Positions 44,086 to 52,860 of a DNA stretch of 64,000 nt are shown piece by piece. The DNA lies in assembly GCA_900467745.1 (NCBI GenBank), contig UBQW01000017.1:1-64000 (forward strand), written 5' to 3'. How positions within the stretch are numbered: position 1 is the first letter of the stretch; each line of letters begins with the position of its first letter. A program made the position numbers and the translations under genes. Source of the stretch: Hyphomicrobiales bacterium (GTDB taxonomy: Bacteria > Pseudomonadota > Alphaproteobacteria > Rhizobiales > Rhizobiaceae). The notes beneath the pieces were generated by a model. That model saw only the letters and a program-made list of their open reading frames with translations. It made no database searches and had not been told where the DNA came from.

Positions 44086-45702
44086 CTATTCCCAGCCGAC
44101 CATCCGCCGGTAGCGCGCATAGGCCTCGTCGCTCGCCGGCGCCATCGGCAGGCCGGGACCCGGCAGCATCAGGATAGGCTCGCCGGCCTCGTCGAGCATG
44201 GGTGCGGCGATCGCGGATTGCTGGGCGGCCATGAATGCGTCGTCGCTGTCATCAGTGGTAAGGACGTGCTCCTCAGTTGGCTCCGCCTCGTCAGCACGAT
44301 CCTGGTCATCGCCGTCTTCGTTCTCGTCGCCCTGGTCGATATTGCCGTTGTGGTCCTCGCGGTTCATCTCGCGCGAACCGGCATCGTCGGTTTCGTCCTT
44401 GGCGAAGTCATAAGGCTGCGGCGCATAGGGCACACCTTCGATGACCTTCATCAGGACCGGCGCATAGGTGGCGTCGATCATCTGCCGCGTTGCCGATGGC
44501 GTGTCGGCATCCGCCTGTGTCGGCTGCCGCGCGGCGGCCTGTGCCGCCACGGCCTCCAGCGGCGAGGGTGCTGCTTGCGCTGTCATCGGCTTCGCCAGCC
44601 CATTCGCCATCAGCATCTGCTCGGCGGGGCGCTTCAGATTGTCGGGGATGTCGGCGATCAGCGTGTCGTCGAGCAGAACGTCGATATCCACCGCCGGCTC
44701 GACGTCCGCCGCCTCGAGCAGCGTCTCGGTCGCCTGATCGCGGATGATGACCACGATCATGTCGGTCTCGTCCTTCGACAGCGAAGCCGGAATGCCGACC
44801 CAGCTCTTCGGGATGATCGGATCGGCCTTGGTGTCGCGCGTGGCCGTCGGCTCAGCCGTGACCTCGGTTGCTTCGGCTTCGGCGGGGAGAGCGGATGCTT
44901 CCTCTGCTACAGGCGCTTCCGCTGCTTCGTCGGTTGAAAGCGTGGCGCTTGCGGCGGTCATCGCAGCCTTCGGCTCCGCGCGTTCGGCGACGGGCGCCAT
45001 GGGTGCCTCGTCGTTCACGGCGGTCTGCACGGTAACGTCGCTTTCATGGCCCGTGGTCCCAGCTGCCGCCGCCGCCGTCGGCACATTCTTGGCCCCAGCG
45101 CTCTCGGTCGCCGCAGTCGTGGTGCGAGGTGTTGATGTGACCGTATCGCGATGCAGGCTGATCTCCGGACGCTGCTCTGGGCGCGCCGGCGAACCATCGT
45201 TCTGGCTGTAGGATTTGAGAACGGCGCGTGTCGCGAGATCGCGATCTCTCGTGCCGATGGTTTCGAGGTAGGCGGCGATGCGCGTCGCGGCGGGGCCGGC
45301 CGGGTTCTGCAGCGCTTCGGCAAGCAGCCGCAGCGGTATCGCGTGGCCCTGGGCCGCCAGCTGGCGCTCGATCACTTCGATCTTGGCGGCCGGCAGCTTC
45401 TGGATCGCATCAGCAAGCCGCGATGCGAAGACGAGGTCCGGTTCGTTATCGTCGCGCGGCTGCGAAAGCGCTTCTCCGGTGGCGGTCAGCACATTGAGCA
45501 GCGCCTCGACCATGCGGGCGCGAACGGCAAGCAGCAGGATGTTGAGCTTGGCGGTGGCGCCGGACGTCAGGTCCGGGCTCTCGACCTGGTTGACCGGCGC
45601 AACCGCGGTGACGCTGCGCACGATGTCGCTGGCGCTCAGCGCCGAGGTGGAGCCCTGCGAGGGAAAGCTTGAGCTTGACGCTGCACGAACCGGAGACAAC
45701 AT
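44086..45702 (-). CDS. Large hypothetical acidic protein
   Basis: A 538-residue protein that I do not recognise. Residues 1-165 look folded and helical, with a conserved-looking segment L-L-L-A-V-R-A-R-M-V-E-A-L-L. Residues 170-300 are low-complexity Ala/Thr/Glu/Val. A second ordered part (about 300-430) includes S-W-V-G-I-P-A-S-L-S-K-D-E-T-D-M-I-V-V. The next stretch is an Asp/Glu/Asn-rich linker before a short C-terminal motif ending Y-R-R-M-V-G-W-E. There is no signal peptide or membrane helix. The composition recalls FliK-like or scaffold proteins, but there is no real match. It stands alone, convergent with rpsA. Confidence 0.75.
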   Translation of the reverse strand: MLSPVRAASSSSFPSQGSTSALSASDIVRSVTAVAPVNQVESPDLTSGATAKLNILLLAVRARMVEALLNVLTATGEALSQPRDDNEPDLVFASRLADAIQKLPAAKIEVIERQLAAQGHAIPLRLLAEALQNPAGPAATRIAAYLETIGTRDRDLATRAVLKSYSQNDGSPARPEQRPEISLHRDTVTSTPRTTTAATESAGAKNVPTAAAAAGTTGHESDVTVQTAVNDEAPMAPVAERAEPKAAMTAASATLSTDEAAEAPVAEEASALPAEAEATEVTAEPTATRDTKADPIIPKSWVGIPASLSKDETDMIVVIIRDQATETLLEAADVEPAVDIDVLLDDTLIADIPDNLKRPAEQMLMANGLAKPMTAQAAPSPLEAVAAQAAARQPTQADADTPSATRQMIDATYAPVLMKVIEGVPYAPQPYDFAKDETDDAGSREMNREDHNGNIDQGDENEDGDDQDRADEAEPTEEHVLTTDDSDDAFMAAQQSAIAAPMLDEAGEPILMLPGPGLPMAPASDEAYARYRRMVGWE

Positions 45703-45932
45703 GGCATGCTTCCTCTTTCGTAAAATGCGCTGAAGCAGGTTACAGGGGAGCCGCGTTCATCGGGCTGTTTTGCATTCTCCGGCGATGTCGCGTGCCTGGA
45801 GGACGCTGCATCGCGCCACGGAATGCTCAGAAGTTAATGAGCATCCTAGTGATTCACCGTTAACGAAGCACTAATCATTCGGTGCGTGGCGGCACACTTG
45901 GGCTTTGCGTGGTGAGAAGCCGGCAAGCAATC

Positions 45933-46559
45933 TCAGCTGTGCGCGAAAATATCCGTCTCGTCCCAGTCGAGCAGGTCGAGCTTGGCGCGGGTGGGAAGGA
46001 AGGCGAAGCATGCGGTCGCATGCTCGAACCGCCCGTCGCGAATGAGGCGGTGGGTCAGCTTGTCGCGCAGCGCATGCAGATAGAGCACATCGGACGCCGC
46101 ATATTCGAGCTGCGCCTGCGACAGCGTCTCAGCACCCCAGTCGGAGGATTGCTGCGTCTTGGAGATATCGACCTCCAGCATCTCCTTCAGATTGTCCTTC
46201 AGCCCGTGGCGGTCCGTATAGGTGCGGCAGAGGCGCGAGGCGATCTTGGTGCAGAACACCGGCGTCGTCGTCACGCCGAAAGCATGGAAGAGCACGGCGA
46301 TATCGAAGCGACCGTAATGGAAGATCTTCTCGTGCGTCGGATCCGAAAGAAGCGCCACAAGGTTTGGCGCCTCCGTCTGGCCGGCCGCGATACGGATCAC
46401 GTCGGCCGAACCGTCGCCCGGCGAAAGCTGGACGACGCAGAGCCGGTCGCGGCGCGGCACGAGGCCGAGCGTTTCGGTGTCGATCGCGATCGCGCCGGTA
46501 TAGCGAGCTGCATCGGCGGCGGAAATGTCGCCTTCGTGGTAACGGATCGTCGCGGCCAT
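45933..46559 (-). CDS. RNase D-like 3'-5' exonuclease
   Basis: A 208-residue DEDD-superfamily nuclease. The first motif is A-I-D-T-E-T-L-G-L with D27 and E29, the second F-H-Y-G-R-F-D, and the third Y-A-A-S-D-V-L-Y-L with a tyrosine before Asp (DEDDy type). It lacks the HRDC domains of full RNase D, so it is a single-domain form typical of alphaproteobacteria. It probably trims structured RNA 3' ends. The start is the ATG at 46559. Confidence 0.9.
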   Translation of the reverse strand: MAATIRYHEGDISAADAARYTGAIAIDTETLGLVPRRDRLCVVQLSPGDGSADVIRIAAGQTEAPNLVALLSDPTHEKIFHYGRFDIAVLFHAFGVTTTPVFCTKIASRLCRTYTDRHGLKDNLKEMLEVDISKTQQSSDWGAETLSQAQLEYAASDVLYLHALRDKLTHRLIRDGRFEHATACFAFLPTRAKLDLLDWDETDIFAHS

Positions 46560-46653
46560 GCTGTCGTCTTTCGCTGAGTAATGATGTTCTGGCGCTATAT
46601 AGACCCGAAAGCCGCGATCGCAAACCACGCCATTTGGCGCGGCGTGGTATCAA

Positions 46654-47100
46654 TCAGCCGCGCGCGGCGTCCGGCGCCCTCGCCTGCCAGTCCGGCAGCG
46701 GGAAGATGCGGTCGTAGGCGAGGTTGAAGACGAAGGCGTAGACCAGATAGAAGAGCGCGAAGGACACGTCCATCATGAAGGCCTGCAGCAGGCTGACGCC
46801 AAGATACCAGGCGATCAGCGGCAACAGCGCCACAAGCAGTCCACCCTCGAACAGCACGGCATGCAGCACGCGTACGGCAAGGCTCTTCTTCGTGCCGCCG
46901 GTCAGGCGCTGCATCACATGGTCGAAGCCGAGATTGTAGAGATAATTCCAGCCCGTGGCGATCGTGGCGCCGGCGACGCCGACGACGCCGATATCGGCGA
47001 CAGGCATGCCGAAGGCCAACGCGCCGAGCGGCGTGACAAGGGCAAGACCGATGATTTCGAAGCTGATGGCGTGACGGATACGGTCGGATGTGGATCGCAT
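46654..47100 (-). CDS. PACE-family efflux transporter
   Basis: A 148-residue membrane protein with four helices forming two bacterial transmembrane pair domains. Family motifs are R-I-R-H-A-I-S-F-E, with the key Glu in the first helix, W-N-Y-L-Y-N-L-G-F-D, R-V-L-H-A-V-L-F-E, and V-F-N-L-A-Y-D. PACE pumps such as AceI export biocides like chlorhexidine and natural polyamines. The ATG at 47100 begins right before the first helix; upstream in-frame sequence is not conserved. Confidence 0.88.
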   Translation of the reverse strand: MRSTSDRIRHAISFEIIGLALVTPLGALAFGMPVADIGVVGVAGATIATGWNYLYNLGFDHVMQRLTGGTKKSLAVRVLHAVLFEGGLLVALLPLIAWYLGVSLLQAFMMDVSFALFYLVYAFVFNLAYDRIFPLPDWQARAPDAARG

Positions 47101-47213
47101 GAATAACCCCTGTGGGATAGTTCGGGTCGTCCCGAGTTTTTGCCCAGAAGGGGGAGGTCGTCCTCGCAGCGCTGATATAGTGATCTCGCCCGCAAAGGGC
47201 AAGATCGTGACGA

Positions 47214-47423
47214 TCAGTAGTGCGGCGGCCTTGTGATCGCCGGTGCTTCCAGCGCTTGTTCCTCGAGCGAAAGGAAACGCTCGGTCAGCCGGTCCAGCTT
47301 GGCGCGCGTCTGCTCGACCACTTTCCACTGTTCCGTCAGCTGGTCGGACAGTTCCTCGATCGTCTTTGCCTGATGGGCGATGGTTTCCTCGAGTTGGGTG
47401 ATACGATCGGTCTGATCAGACAT
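47214..47423 (-). CDS. slyX: SlyX family protein
   Basis: A 69-residue coiled-coil protein of unknown role. It starts M-S-D-Q-T-D-R-I-T-Q-L-E-E-T-I-A-H-Q and ends with the SlyX-typical P-P-H-Y. Heptad-like leucines run through the first 55 residues. It stands alone between the PACE gene and uxaC. Confidence 0.9.
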   Translation of the reverse strand: MSDQTDRITQLEETIAHQAKTIEELSDQLTEQWKVVEQTRAKLDRLTERFLSLEEQALEAPAITRPPHY

Positions 47424-47537
47424 CGGGCTCTCCTTGCCACGACCAGGCAGATGAACCGGTCATGTGATTGCGCTCTCCAAAGCGGAAATAGGCCGCAAGG
47501 TCAATCGTTTCGAGAGGGGCTGCCGCCGATTCACAAA

Positions 47538-47555
47538 GTGAACCGTTTGGTTACT
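47538..47555. promoter_or_regulatory. Putative TetR operator upstream of uxaC (site A)
   Basis: GTGAAC-CGTTTG-GTTACT matches the palindrome at 62527-62544 in 14 of 18 positions, with the right half identical. It lies 62 bases before the uxaC start codon. A promoter next to it is not obvious. Confidence 0.55.
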
Positions 47556-47616
47556 AAAAGCCCTTGCCGCATCTTTTTTTGTGCGCTAGGCCGGTAGGCA
47601 CCAGGGAGGAATACAG

Positions 47617-49032
47617 ATGGATATCGGCAATGGATTTCTGCATCCGGACCGGCTCTTTCCGGCCGATCCGGCAACGCGCAGCATAGCGCGCGAGCTTTAC
47701 GAGAGCGTAAGCGGGCTCCCGATCGTCAGCCCGCACGGGCACACCGAACCCTCCTGGTTCGCCGACGACAAGCCCTTCGAGGACGCCGCCTCGCTACTCG
47801 TCATTCCCGATCATTATCTCTTCCGCATGCTGCACAGCGTCGGCGTCAAGCTCGACGATCTCGGCGTTCCCCGCCTCGACGGCAAGCCCGTCTCGTCCGG
47901 CCGCGACATCTGGCGCACCTTCGCCGCGCACTATCATCTCTTCCGCGGCACGCCGTCCAGCCTCTGGGTCGATCACGCCATGTCGGCCGTGCTCGGCTGC
48001 GAGGAGCCGCTGACATCAGGGAATGCCGATGCGCTCTACGATCATATCAATGCGCAACTGGCCCTGCCGGAGTTCCACCCGCGCGCGCTCCACAAGCGCT
48101 TCGGCATCGAAACGATCGCCACCACCGAAGGCGCGCTCGATCAGCTGCCGCATCACCAGAAGATGGCCGAGGACGGCTGGATCGGCCGTGTGCGCACCAC
48201 CTATCGCCCCGATAGCGTCACCGATCCCGATGCCGTCGGTTTCCGCGAAAACCTCGCGAAGCTCGGCGAGCTCACCGGCTGCGACGTCGCGAGCTGGGAT
48301 GGCCTGATCGACGCCCACCGCAAGCGCCGAGCCTATTTCCGCCAGTTCGGCGCTACGGCGACCGACCACGGCGTCCCCACCGCCTTCACCGCCGATCTCC
48401 CGCATTCCGACAAGCAGCGGCTGCTCGACCGGGCGCACAAGGGCACGCTCGAAGAAGGCGAGGCCGAACTCTTCCGTGGCCAGATGCTGACCGAAATGGC
48501 CGGGCTTTCGGCGGAAGACGGCATGGTCATGCAGATCCACGCCGGCTCGCGCCGCAACACGGACCGCGAACTCTTCCAGACGCGCGGACCGAACATGGGC
48601 GCCGATATCCCGACGCCAACCGATTGGGTCGGCGGGCTCGCGGCACTTCTCGCGAAATACGGTCATGCCCCGGGCCTGCGCGTCCTGCTCTTCACGCTCG
48701 ACGAAACCACCTACGCCCGCGAGCTTGCGCCGATGGCCGGCCACTGGCCCTGTCTGATGATCGGCCCGCCATGGTGGTTCCACGACAGCCCGGCCGGCAT
48801 CCGCCGCTATCTCGACCAGGTGGTGGAGACCGCAGGCTTCGCCAACATGGCCGGCTTCAACGACGATACCCGGGCGCTGCTCTCCATCCCCGCCCGCCAT
48901 GACGTCTGGCGCCGTGAGGTTTGCGGCTTCCTGGCGACGCTGGCGGCCGAGCACCGGATATCGCGCCAGGATGCGGCAATCGCCGCCGCCGATCTCTCCT
49001 ACGGCAACGCCAAGAAGGCCTACAAGCTGTGA
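47617..49032 (+). CDS. uxaC: Glucuronate/galacturonate isomerase
   Basis: Converts D-glucuronate to D-fructuronate and D-galacturonate to D-tagaturonate. The 471-residue protein has the amidohydrolase-related fold. Signature segments are S-P-H-G-H-T-E-P near residue 35, R-F-G-I-E-T-I-A-T-T-E, M-Q-I-H-A-G-S-R-R-N-T, and N-M-A-G-F-N-D-D-T-R. The ATG is preceded by AGGGAGGAATAC. Its stop overlaps the GTG start of uxuB, so the two are co-translated. A putative TetR operator lies upstream. Confidence 0.96.
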   Translation: MDIGNGFLHPDRLFPADPATRSIARELYESVSGLPIVSPHGHTEPSWFADDKPFEDAASLLVIPDHYLFRMLHSVGVKLDDLGVPRLDGKPVSSGRDIWRTFAAHYHLFRGTPSSLWVDHAMSAVLGCEEPLTSGNADALYDHINAQLALPEFHPRALHKRFGIETIATTEGALDQLPHHQKMAEDGWIGRVRTTYRPDSVTDPDAVGFRENLAKLGELTGCDVASWDGLIDAHRKRRAYFRQFGATATDHGVPTAFTADLPHSDKQRLLDRAHKGTLEEGEAELFRGQMLTEMAGLSAEDGMVMQIHAGSRRNTDRELFQTRGPNMGADIPTPTDWVGGLAALLAKYGHAPGLRVLLFTLDETTYARELAPMAGHWPCLMIGPPWWFHDSPAGIRRYLDQVVETAGFANMAGFNDDTRALLSIPARHDVWRREVCGFLATLAAEHRISRQDAAIAAADLSYGNAKKAYKL

Positions 49033-50483
49033 CCGAACGACTGACGCGCCTCACCGGCCTTGCACATACAGCCAAGCTTCCCGCCTTCAACCGGGCTGTG
49101 CTGAAGCCGGGCATCCTGCATCTTGGCCCCGGCGCCTTCTTCCGCGCCCACTTCGCGCCCTATACGGATGCGGCGCTGGCGCTTGGCGGCGGCGATTGGG
49201 GGATTGAGGTGGCGAGCCTGCGCACCGCCGATGTCGCCGATCATCTGAACGAGCAGAACGGCCTCTACACCATGCTGGTGCGCGACACCGAAGGCACGGT
49301 CGCCCATGTCATGGGGCCGATCCTGAAAGCCCATGTCGCGACCCGCAATCCCGACGAACTGCTGGCCCGGCTCGAAGACCCCGCCATCCGCATCGTCAGC
49401 CTGACGGTAACCGAAAAGGCCTATGGCTTCGATGCCGCCACCGGCGGTCTCGATCTCAAGCATGCCGATATCGCGGCCGACCTTGCAAACCGCCACGCGC
49501 CGCGCGGCGTCATCGGCTATCTCGTCGAGGGCCTCGCCCGCCGCCGCGCCAAGGGCGCAGCACCGTTCACTGCCCTTAGCTGCGACAACCTTCCAAGCAA
49601 CGGCGCTGTCCTGAAGCGGCTCGTGCTCGATTTCGCCGGCCGCGTCGATCCCGAACTCAAGGCGTGGATCGAGAGCGAGGTTCCGTTCCCCTCGACCATG
49701 GTCGACCGCATCACGCCGGCCAGCACCGATGCCACCTATCGCGATGCCGAAACGCTCATCGGCCGCGTCGATCTTGTCGCGATCGAGACCGAACCCTTCA
49801 CGCAATGGGTCATCGAGGACAGCTTCGCCAGTGGCCGCCCGCAATGGGAAAAGGCCGGCGCGCTGATGGTCGAGGATGTCTCGGCCTATGAGAAGATGAA
49901 GCTGCGCATGCTGAACGGCGCGCATTCGCTGCTCGCCTATCTCGGTTATATCGGCGGCTATGAATTCATCCGCGACGTGATGGACGATACCGGCTTAGCC
50001 GCCCTCGCGCGCCGCCACATGAACGCCGCCGCCGCCACGCTCGATCCGGTCCCCGGCATCGATCTGGAAGCCTATGCCGACGAATTGACAGCCCGCTTTG
50101 CAAACAAGGCGATCGCCCACCGCACCTACCAGATCGCCATGGACGGCACCCAGAAGCTGCCGCAGCGCCTGCTGGAGCCGGCCACGGAAGCACTGGTCGA
50201 TGGCAGCAAGGCCGAAACCTACGCCATCGCCGTCGCCGCCTGGATGCGCTACGCGCTCGGTATCGACCGCAACGGCAAGGCCTACGAACTCCGCGACCCC
50301 CGCGCCGCCGAGATCGCGGCATTGTTGGCGGACATCCCCCGCAACGGCGGCGCCGTCGCAGCCGCGCTGTTCACGCTCCCCGGGCTGTTTCCGGCGGCGC
50401 TCACCGAAAACCTCGCCTGGACCGAGGATGTGGCCAACAAGCTCGACATCCTCATCCAGGACAACAAGCTGCCGCTGTTTTAA
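49029..50483 (+). CDS. uxuB: Mannitol dehydrogenase family protein, probably D-fructuronate reductase
   Basis: A long-chain polyol dehydrogenase of 484 residues that would reduce fructuronate to mannonate. It has the nucleotide-binding segment I-L-H-L-G-P-G-A-F-F-R-A-H and the family signature F-P-S-T-M-V-D-R-I-T-P. The catalytic lysine segment is K-M-K-L-R-M-L-N-G-A-H-S. The start is GTG at 49029, inside the uxaC stop (GTGA). Mannitol or tagaturonate could be the substrate, but coupling to uxaC favours fructuronate. Confidence 0.9.
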   Translation: MTERLTRLTGLAHTAKLPAFNRAVLKPGILHLGPGAFFRAHFAPYTDAALALGGGDWGIEVASLRTADVADHLNEQNGLYTMLVRDTEGTVAHVMGPILKAHVATRNPDELLARLEDPAIRIVSLTVTEKAYGFDAATGGLDLKHADIAADLANRHAPRGVIGYLVEGLARRRAKGAAPFTALSCDNLPSNGAVLKRLVLDFAGRVDPELKAWIESEVPFPSTMVDRITPASTDATYRDAETLIGRVDLVAIETEPFTQWVIEDSFASGRPQWEKAGALMVEDVSAYEKMKLRMLNGAHSLLAYLGYIGGYEFIRDVMDDTGLAALARRHMNAAAATLDPVPGIDLEAYADELTARFANKAIAHRTYQIAMDGTQKLPQRLLEPATEALVDGSKAETYAIAVAAWMRYALGIDRNGKAYELRDPRAAEIAALLADIPRNGGAVAAALFTLPGLFPAALTENLAWTEDVANKLDILIQDNKLPLF

Positions 50484-50512
50484 AAATCAGCGCCCACCCG
50501 GCATAATGTGAT

Positions 50513-50538
50513 GTGGCGGCGAAGATTTCCGCCGCCAC
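50513..50538. terminator. Hairpin between uxuB and the chemoreceptor gene
   Basis: GTGGCGGC (50513-50520) pairs with GCCGCCAC (50531-50538), one more pair inside. It lies between the convergent genes. T tracts are weak on both strands. Confidence 0.6.
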
Positions 50539-50571
50539 ACAAATGATGATGCTCAAGCCCTTCGGCTGGGA

Positions 50572-52524
50572 TCAAAACTCTTCCCAGCTGTCCTGCTTGA
50601 CCGCGGCATTGCCGACGAAGGCGCTGGCGAGCTTGTTGCCGAGCGCCTTGACGGGCGAGGCGACGGGCCGTTCGGTGCCCTTGGCCGCCCGCACGGGAGC
50701 AGCAGCGCTCTGCTGCCGTTGTCCGCCCGAAAGCTTGAACATGGTGAGAAGCTGGTTGAGGGATGAGACTTCCTGCGACAGGCTGTGGGTCGCCGCCGTG
50801 GTCTGTTCTACCATCGCGGCATTCTTCTGCGTGTCCATATCCATCTGATTGACGGCGGTGTTGATCTGCTGCAGGCCAGAGCTCTGCTCCTGTGCCGCCT
50901 CGACGATCGCGCTGACGTGGTGATTGATTTCCTGGACTTCCGTCACGATCGATTCCAGCGCCCGCCCCGTATCGGCGACGAGTTGCACGCCCTCCTGCAC
51001 CTGGGTGTTGGAAGCGGTGATCAGCGTCTTGATCTCCTTGGCGGCGCTTGCCGAGCGCTGGGCGAGTTCACGCACTTCCTGGGCCACCACCGCGAAGCCC
51101 TTGCCGGCTTCGCCGGCGCGTGCTGCCTCCACGCCGGCATTCAGCGCCAGCAGATTGGTCTGGAAGGCGATCTCGTCGATGACGCCGATGATATTGTTGA
51201 TTTCGCTCGACGATTTCTCGATCTGCTCCATGGCGGACACGGCGCGGCGAACCACTTCGCCGGACTTTTCCGCACCGGCCTTGGCGCGGCTGACCAGCGC
51301 ACCGGCATCCTGCGCGCGCTTGGTGGAATCCTTCACCGTGGTGGTGATTTCCTCCAGAGCCGCGGCTGTCTGTTCGACGGCGGCGGCCTGCTGTTCGGTC
51401 CGCTTGGCGAGATCGTCGGCGGCCGACTTGATTTCGTTCGAACCGGATTCGATCCCCGAGGCATTGCCGGCGATACGGCTGAGTGTCGACTGCAGCTTTT
51501 CGGCCGAATTATTGAAATCCATCCGCACTCGATCGAGTCCGTCCGCGAAGGGCTGCTGGATGCGATGCGAGACGTCGCCATCGGAGAGATGCGAGAGGCC
51601 GTCCGCGAGATTTTCGACGGCGAACTTGATGGCCTCGGCCTCCTTGGCCTTTTGTGCCTCGCTTTCGATGGTCTGCTGTTCCGACAGGCTGCGGTTTGCC
51701 ACCGCTTCCTGCTCGAGACGGGTGCGCTCGAGCGCGTTGTCGCGGAAAACGGACACGGCCTGCGCCATCTCGCCGACCTCGTCCTTGCGTTCGAGGCCGG
51801 GGACATTGTCGCGGGTTTCGCCGTTGGCCAGCGTCATCATGCGGTTGCGCAGGTCATGAATGGGGCCGGCAATGCCGCGCGAGATGATCAGCAGCGCCGC
51901 GGTGATGCCGAAAAGGAAGGCGACGCCGAGAGCGGCCAGCGAGGTGACGATGATGCTGTCGCTTTCGCTTGCGATCGCCTTGCTGGTTTCACCGATTTCC
52001 GTCGTCTTCGCCGTGATGACGTTGGCGATGTCCTTGGACAAGCCGAGGATCAGGTCATCCGCCTTGCCAAGTTCGGCTTTCGCCTGCTCGTCGGCGTTCG
52101 TTCCGGCAAAGGCGGTGGCTTTGTCGAGAATGGCGATGATCGCGTCGGCCTTGGTGATGAAGCCGGTAATCTCGGTGGCTTTTCCTGGCAGGTTGTCCTT
52201 GGCGAGACCAAGGCGCTTCTTCAGCGCGTTGGTGCTGTTGCGATAATACTGATTGGACGCCTGGAACTTGGCGTCGGAGGGATCCTGCAGCGTGATCTGG
52301 TAGGCGGCAGCCGAAATGGCGTTCAGGTTGCGATCGGCGCGTGCAAGGTCGATGGTCGCGGCGTTGTCGATGGTGATGAAATCCGAATAGCGCGTGTTGG
52401 CGCTCTTGTAGTTGCTGGACACCCACGCGACGCCACCGATGCCGATCAGACAGATCGGAACGATGACGGACAAGATTTTGGTGCTAATTTTTCGGTTCTG
52501 CAAAAAGGACACGTAAAACCCCAT
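50572..52524 (-). CDS. Methyl-accepting chemotaxis protein
   Basis: A 650-residue chemoreceptor. Membrane helix 1 is at about 16-34, a helical-bundle periplasmic sensor follows to about 188, helix 2 is at about 190-213, and HAMP domains come next. The cytoplasmic signalling hairpin tip is [21 protein letters not shown]. The protein ends in S-W-E-E-F, an x-W-x-x-F pentapeptide that tethers CheR/CheB. The ligand is unknown. The uxaC-uxuB neighbour on the other strand is convergent and gives no firm link. Confidence 0.93.
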   Translation of the reverse strand: MGFYVSFLQNRKISTKILSVIVPICLIGIGGVAWVSSNYKSANTRYSDFITIDNAATIDLARADRNLNAISAAAYQITLQDPSDAKFQASNQYYRNSTNALKKRLGLAKDNLPGKATEITGFITKADAIIAILDKATAFAGTNADEQAKAELGKADDLILGLSKDIANVITAKTTEIGETSKAIASESDSIIVTSLAALGVAFLFGITAALLIISRGIAGPIHDLRNRMMTLANGETRDNVPGLERKDEVGEMAQAVSVFRDNALERTRLEQEAVANRSLSEQQTIESEAQKAKEAEAIKFAVENLADGLSHLSDGDVSHRIQQPFADGLDRVRMDFNNSAEKLQSTLSRIAGNASGIESGSNEIKSAADDLAKRTEQQAAAVEQTAAALEEITTTVKDSTKRAQDAGALVSRAKAGAEKSGEVVRRAVSAMEQIEKSSSEINNIIGVIDEIAFQTNLLALNAGVEAARAGEAGKGFAVVAQEVRELAQRSASAAKEIKTLITASNTQVQEGVQLVADTGRALESIVTEVQEINHHVSAIVEAAQEQSSGLQQINTAVNQMDMDTQKNAAMVEQTTAATHSLSQEVSSLNQLLTMFKLSGGQRQQSAAAPVRAAKGTERPVASPVKALGNKLASAFVGNAAVKQDSWEEF

Positions 52525-52860
52525 GATTCGACGGCCGTCCCTGGCTTCCCCGTGTTGGAAGTCGTTGCGACGGTGGAGAAATGGACATTCACGGGGAGAC
52601 GCTCAGTCATTGAGCGAAGTGGACGGCGACGTCTTGCAAGGCTGTCACGCGTAACCCGGGGGCGGGGCGAACGAGACCGCAGGGCGGCGAGAGCTCTGTT
52701 TTTAAACGAGTTATCGTATACGAGGTCTCGTGAGACCCGGCCGCGATCCTTAGGTAAACGCAGTTAAGGGAGGGTAAAAGTGCAACAACGAGATCGCCCA
52801 ATGCGCGCTTCTGACTAAGGCAGGTGCGGCGCATCTGCGCTAGCGGATCGCACGGAGTGC
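52525..52860. other. Intergenic region upstream of the chemoreceptor
   Basis: This 336-bp gap must hold the chemoreceptor promoter on the minus strand and the 3' end of the oxidoreductase unit. I found no convincing gene, no T-run terminator and no clear promoter. A small inverted repeat, GGTCTC-GTGAGACC, lies near 52720-52735. Confidence 0.4.
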
